Source: Heterocephalus glaber (taxonomy: Eukaryota; Chordata; Mammalia; Rodentia; Bathyergidae). Taken from it: a stretch of 64,000 bases of DNA. Position numbers and translations under genes: made by a program. The stretch spans positions 15,744,183 to 15,808,182 of the forward strand of contig NW_004624778.1 in assembly GCF_000247695.1 (NCBI RefSeq), read 5' to 3'. Below, piece by piece: positions 58,956-64,000 of this stretch. Under the pieces are notes generated by a model. It searched no databases and was not told where the DNA came from. It saw nothing but the letters and a program-made list of their open reading frames with translations. The stretch's first letter is position 1; the number at the start of each line of letters is the position of its first letter.

Positions 58956-60770
58956 GTTGGGAGAAACATTTCATATTTCCCATGATAGTACTACATTTAC
59001 ATTGGCAAATCATGTAGTTATTACATTCCTCCCCTTTGGCCCTCATGTAGTATTATTTTTATAAGTAGCTCTGCATGTTATACCCAGCAGCAGTCTTAAT
59101 TTTAGAATCTCTGTAGTAATTTTGTTTATCCAGGAGTATTGAGGGACATAGGTTGATGTTATATGAATTTCTGAATGCCATATAACTTGGAGGGCAGTTT
59201 TGTTATAAAATTCTTTTCTCATACTTTCTTTCCTTGTATACCTAAAATATATTACCAAATACTCTTCTGACATAAAATGTCTGTCAGAATATCTGATGAT
59301 AATCCAATTTTCTTTCCCTTATAAGTCACAAGATCTTTTTGCTTAGATGTCCAAATAAGTTTTTCTTTTTCTTGAAAGTCCAGGATTTTTATTATGAGGC
59401 ATCTTGGTGGTGATTCGCAGCTTTAAGCATATGGCGTGCTTTATCAAAGTTTTAAATCTTATTCTTTCTATAAAATTGTTTAAGAACTATGGGTTTTGCT
59501 GTTTGTTACCATTTGCTTTCATTTTCTTCAGCAAATCCTATTGTTTATGTTAGATCTCCTTTGCTTATCTTTAATAACTATCCATTTATTTCAAATTATT
59601 ATTATCTCATAGCACTTTATTTACTTTTATATCTCTGGGATTTATGTAATAATCGATGGTAAATAAGATGAATTTTTAAATGCAAAATAAATACATTGAA
59701 GAATTCTAGAAAGATGACAGTTGTGGTGTGCATAGTCATTGGTCTTCTTACACATAAAAATGGACAAACTAAACAGTAAAACTAAAAACCTATGTACAAC
59801 ATTTTCAACAGAGTTGGGTGACGGGGTCGCCACATGAACTGACATAAGGACAAAATACTAAGTGCCCAAACCCTGTATGATCTTGGTGTCTGTGTAGGAG
59901 AAACAGAGGAAACCAGTAGTTTATGTGATGAATCTGAGAAGAGCAGAACTACCAAACAAGCAATAGGCTTTACACAAGTGTGGCAGGTTACTTTAAAGAC
60001 TCCAGTAGCAGTGACTATAAGACAGGCCTGGTGGAAAATGCAGAAGGCTGGGTCAGCCCTGCCCCCATGGACCCAGGAAACTGACTTGCCCCACCCAGGA
60101 GCAGCTATAGGAGACGAATCCAGATGCAGCAGGTCTGGGACAGCACTTAGGAAGGAATGAGAATATCCAAGTAAGAGTGTGTGTATTGGGGTGGGGGTGG
60201 GGGGTTCTTATGAGCTATAACAGAACCAGAAAATCTCAAAAGCCTAGTTTTTACCTTTATCAACAGAAGATCTGTGGAGAAAAGCTGTATTAATTGGAAT
60301 ACATTTCTAAGATTTCAGAAAAACTAAATTCATAAATAAAATGAGCACCAGAAAAGGCTTGAGATCAAATTCCATACAGACTTATGGTAAAAACAAATGA
60401 CATAGATAAGGAAACAGAATAACATCTCTGCAGACAATGAAAGAATGTCATAAAAATGTGCTCCAGAGAGGGGAGGGGGGGTCAAAACTGAAAAAAAAAA
60501 TTCCTTCAAAATTAACTAAAATATGTATGAAAATTATACAGGCAATAAAAACCAACATAAATCATAAGCAGAGTATTCAAAATGAGGTATAAACTCAGGC
60601 TTAAAATTTAAAAATTATAGAAAAGAAGAGTAAAATAGAACACAAAAGAGCAATCACAATAAATAATGCCTTAAGAGACACAGACAATAAAAAGAAAGAC
60701 AATTTCATAAATCAATAAGAAAATCCTATCTTAAGAAACTAGTGTAAGATTGAGAAAAAACTTTGAATTT
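58956..60770. other. Unique sequence
   Basis: Nothing recognised. A G-rich run, ggggtgggggtgggggg, lies at 60188-60204 next to a gtgtgtgt stretch. Confidence 0.4.
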
Positions 60771-60784
60771 TGTGGCATTTTCCT

Positions 60785-60820
60785 ACACTTGATCTTAGCC
60801 AAAAGTCTGAGAAGCAGTTG
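60785..60820 (-). pseudogene. U2 snRNA retropseudogene, 5' fragment only
   Basis: Read on the minus strand this is the first ~35 nt of U2 spliceosomal RNA (gcttctc-ag-ac-ttttggctaagatcaagtgt), including the branch-site-pairing region's upstream flank, with a few substitutions. A perfect 14-base direct repeat, tgtggcattttcct, at 60771-60784 and 60821-60834 flanks it. It lacks the U2 3' portion and any poly(A) tail, so it cannot be a functional gene. It is a product of retrotransposition. Confidence 0.9.
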
Positions 60821-60834
60821 TGTGGCATTTTCCT

Positions 60835-61445
60835 GAAGTTTTCAAATTTAATTTCTTTTTGAAGTACAATATACATACTGGTGGTAGACATTTCATAAAT
60901 GTATGGCTCAGTGAGTTCTCACATAGTAAACAAACCCATGTCAGCAATGCCCACATTAAGAAATAGAATATTGTGAATACTCCATCAGCTATCTTTGTGT
61001 CCCTTCCTCCATGTAAGTACCCAGTAAAACATAAATTAGCATTACTTATTTTTGCTCTTTATAAGGACAGTAATATAGTCTGTACCTTTGTGTCCATCCT
61101 TCTTTGCACAGTGTAATATCTATCATCATCATTATTGCTATGTATAGGTATGGATTGTATATCTATGTATTGTTCTCTGTGTACATATACCACAGTTGCT
61201 TTTATCCATTTTACTAACTATAAACAATTGGGAAAAAAAACAATTGGATACCCCATTTTGGTACAATTATGAATAATATGCTATGAAACATCTAGCATGT
61301 TCTTTTGACCAACTAATAGACACCTTGTGCTGGGTATCCACCAAGTAGGGGTGAAATTGCTAAATCAAAGTTTATGACTATATTAAGATTCAGTAGATAT
61401 TTTCAAACCCTCCTTAAAGAGATTATATTGCTACTTTCCTTTTTT
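60835..61445 (-). mobile_element. Old L1 3' region (antisense)
   Basis: The plus strand shows ttttgaagtacaatatacat, then cagttgcttttatccatttt, attatgaataatatgctatg and a ggtatccaccaagtagggg block. These form the ordered complement of an old L1 3' end. The U2 fragment lies just inside its left margin. Confidence 0.6.
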
Positions 61446-64000
61446 TTCAGTGTTATGGGAAGAGGATATATCCTATCTGAGTAGGGAAAAACCATGAGCA
61501 AAACTGTATTTTCAGAAAACTGTTCTGGGAATAGGTTCTAAGAGTAGATAGGAAGAGGAAGCCAACAGAGGTAAAGACTAATTTGAATACTGTAGAACAA
61601 AATAAAGGTTTGGAATATATTAAATGGAATACAGGGAAAAGTATGGTTGTGAGTCACTGTATGCTGATCAAATCTGCTAAATCTATGAGAGAGAAAATAC
61701 GAGTTTACACAGAAGTTGAGGGTGAGGATAGTGAGTTTAGATGGCTCTGTCAGAGCAGAAAGGCTTCAGGGCACCTCTATCCCTCTCCCTTATTTCCCAT
61801 TCCTGCAAGTCCTGAACTCATCCCACAAGCTTCCTGGAATCACATAAATTGACAAATGAAGAACTACATTTTTTAGTTTTATATTTTACTAGTAACCCAA
61901 TAATTTCAATAATATAGGGTCACAATACAACACCCATTGAGAAGATTCTGAAATTACTGCTTTCTACTTCACACTACTGTATCAATTTTACTAGATTCAC
62001 ACACAAAAGTTCTTTAAAGGAGCTAATGGAGATTGACAGCACCTGGGCCGTTGCTCTTCCCTGTAAAGCAAACAGGCAAACACCTACTCCTTTATGCATA
62101 GGCAGAGCTACACCCACCCACACCCCTGTGCAGAAAGCCAACAGCTCTAAATCATAATGCCCTAGCTGCCGTGCTTTTCCCCAGCCCACCCTTCTTTATG
62201 AAGAAGAAGCAGAGTAATGCTTGCTGGCCTGGGAAGGGTATCTGATGCCAGTAAACTCTACATCATGCAGAAGTCTCATTTGAGGCTGAACCTTCTTATT
62301 TTTACAGTTTTCTTCTATCTTCTAGTACTGATAAAATTTGCATACGAACAGACTATCTGCCTCCTATAGGCCCATCTGTTCCTGCTGTTGATTTTTTTCA
62401 CCTGAATCCCTAGTTATAATTGATTCCAGACAAAAATGCCTATGATGTCATTGTCAGGATATTAGGGCTTCAGGTGGGAAATAAGGTGTTGAAGCAGAAG
62501 GACATCATCTGAGCAAGGATCCTGATGTTTTATAAATATTCACTGCTTAAGAAGAGAAAAAGGAAAGAGTGAAAACAGAGCAAGGAAAATAATGCCTAAC
62601 TACACTGCTCCTTTTAGTTTTGTTTTCTAACTTAGCACATGAGGGTGCAAATATAATTATAAGAGTAGGTATTAGAACCATGCTTTTAGTAAGGGTGGTT
62701 TTCCTAGAGTCCCGCATAATGAAATAGGTACCCACTTGGCTTGCAGGCTAGCAGAAGTCTCTGGACCCTGTGGCATCATGATCCTAGGAGTCAATCCAGC
62801 TAGTCACTCCAAGCTCTCAAAGACTGCTCATGAGAGGAAGCTGTCACAAGTTTCTCTAGTCCAGTTTCTCTGGACATTGTGAGCATATTCAGAATTCTTC
62901 CAGATTCAGCCCTTCTCCCATCTCATAAGTCACAGAACCACTGTTACAAGAAGTCCAGTGGCAGTTTTCTTCTAGTGGGTCTACATGATATTAAACTTCA
63001 TGAAATAACCAGGAATCCACTCTAGTAAGTAACTAGAATTAGGCAGCTCCTGATGATGTGTATTCTAAGAATATACTTCTATCAAAGTGGAAATACAAAC
63101 CTAACAAATACAGAAAAAATGAAATGAGATTAAGATTAGGTGCAAAATTAAAACCGTTATAGAAAGGATAATAATTCTAAAGTAGTTTCCAAACAGTAAA
63201 ATGTCCAATTTCAGATTAAATCCATCTTTACTCCTTTTTTTCTGTTTTTGCAACTCCTTTTTTATGGTCATTCCTCTATGACTGTTCTATTGACCCAAAA
63301 GCTCAAAAGGCACTACCAAGCAGAGTAGGTCAGACCAGACCAGGGAGATCTAAGATAGGGTATCAAATAAATGGAAGGGGCCTTCTTTCAGTCTAAGGAT
63401 CATACCTGCATTTCTGAGGGTGGAATTCTAAGAAGAGTTCTTTCTTTTTTTTCCATTTAGATATGTGGGACTTTACAGAGACACAGCATCAGGTAGAATG
63501 GGGAATGCATAACCAAATATTCTTTCTACCTCCTGTTCTCCAGAAAATGGAAAAATAAGGATCTCTTGTCAAAGAAGTTACCTTTTTCTCCCCACTCCAA
63601 GTAAGGCTTGGTACTTCCCGATAGCAAGGATAAAAGAAAATATATTCAAATAACTTTCACGCCCACAAGGAAGCTTATTTTTTTTAATACCAAGGAGAGA
63701 TAGCCATTAAGGCAATAGGTCTCAACAAGTGAAAATGATTCAACACTAGTCAAAGGAGCGACTGTTGCCTTTGATGCTTCTAAAAGGTGGCCCTAACTCC
63801 TCCCTCTTACAGGATCAGCTAGCTGGGTATAGGTCTGCATCTTATTGAAGATGGTCAAGATCAGGGCAAGGTTGCCTATCATATAAAAAGTGACTTTTCA
63901 TGCTTAGACTTTTCTCCTACCCTCCTTGATAGATACTATGCTTAAAATTCAGATTCATGCTCCCATTTTAAATACAGCATTGGAGTCTAAATTCAAGTTA
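61446..64000. other. Unique sequence to the right edge
   Basis: No gene or clear repeat. Positions 62030-62210 are GC-richer and repeat-free. Short frames at 61583-61852 and 62189-61974 (minus) have no family features. Confidence 0.4.

Noticed and set aside
60188..60204. G-rich run as a telomere- or switch-like repeat
   Set aside because: Only three G runs next to a TG stretch, with no hexamer periodicity.

Overview
This 64 kb window reads as AT-rich, repeat-dense nuclear DNA from a placental mammal, most likely a non-murid rodent. The lineage call rests on three things: about ten young tRNA-derived ID-type SINEs, several older composites in which a B1-like 7SL-derived monomer is joined to an ID-like 3' half (the layout described as B1-dID in squirrel-, dormouse- and beaver-type rodents), and rodent-like L1 3' ends. 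I cannot fix the species. No protein-coding gene, exon series, tRNA or rRNA gene is recognisable. All open frames are short (135 codons at most) and the longest lie in LINE or LTR remnants, so this is a gene desert or a large intron.

Layout. 1-660: GC- and CpG-rich repeated modules that look like the 5' end of a minus-strand L1 leaving the window. 660-9000: mostly unique AT-rich DNA with B1-dID, ID SINEs and microsatellites. 9020-10800: an old antisense L1/HAL1 body. 10800-16760: unique DNA with two stretches (13.4-14.0 and 14.6-15.0 kb) that resemble conserved non-coding elements. 16.8-25.0 kb: an ERVL-like LTR, an MLT1-like LTR, an old L1 and a Tigger-type DNA transposon. 26.6-28.6 kb: an antisense L1 with SINE insertions. 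31.0-32.3 kb: a 5'-truncated L1 with clean target-site duplications and a SINE nested inside it. 32.5-34.9 kb: an ERVL-MaLR-like LTR-internal-LTR remnant. 37.0-40.3 kb: another young L1 tail, an LTR, and a 170-bp, 96% identical inverted duplication. 48.4-49.8 kb: an MLT1-like LTR split by an L1 tail. 52.1 kb: a 194-bp MITE. 58.4-58.95 kb: a probable solo retroviral LTR. 60.77 kb: a 36-bp U2 snRNA retropseudogene with perfect 14-bp target-site duplications.

The most notable signals are the tiny truncated U2 retrocopy, the gapless 170-bp inverted duplication at about 38.3/39.5 kb, the modular L1-like 5' UTR at the left edge, the readable nesting order of insertions, and a few CpG-retaining or homeobox-site-rich unique stretches that could be regulatory. 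No operon-like or novel protein-coding system was found. Repeat family names come from remembered family features and not from a database search.
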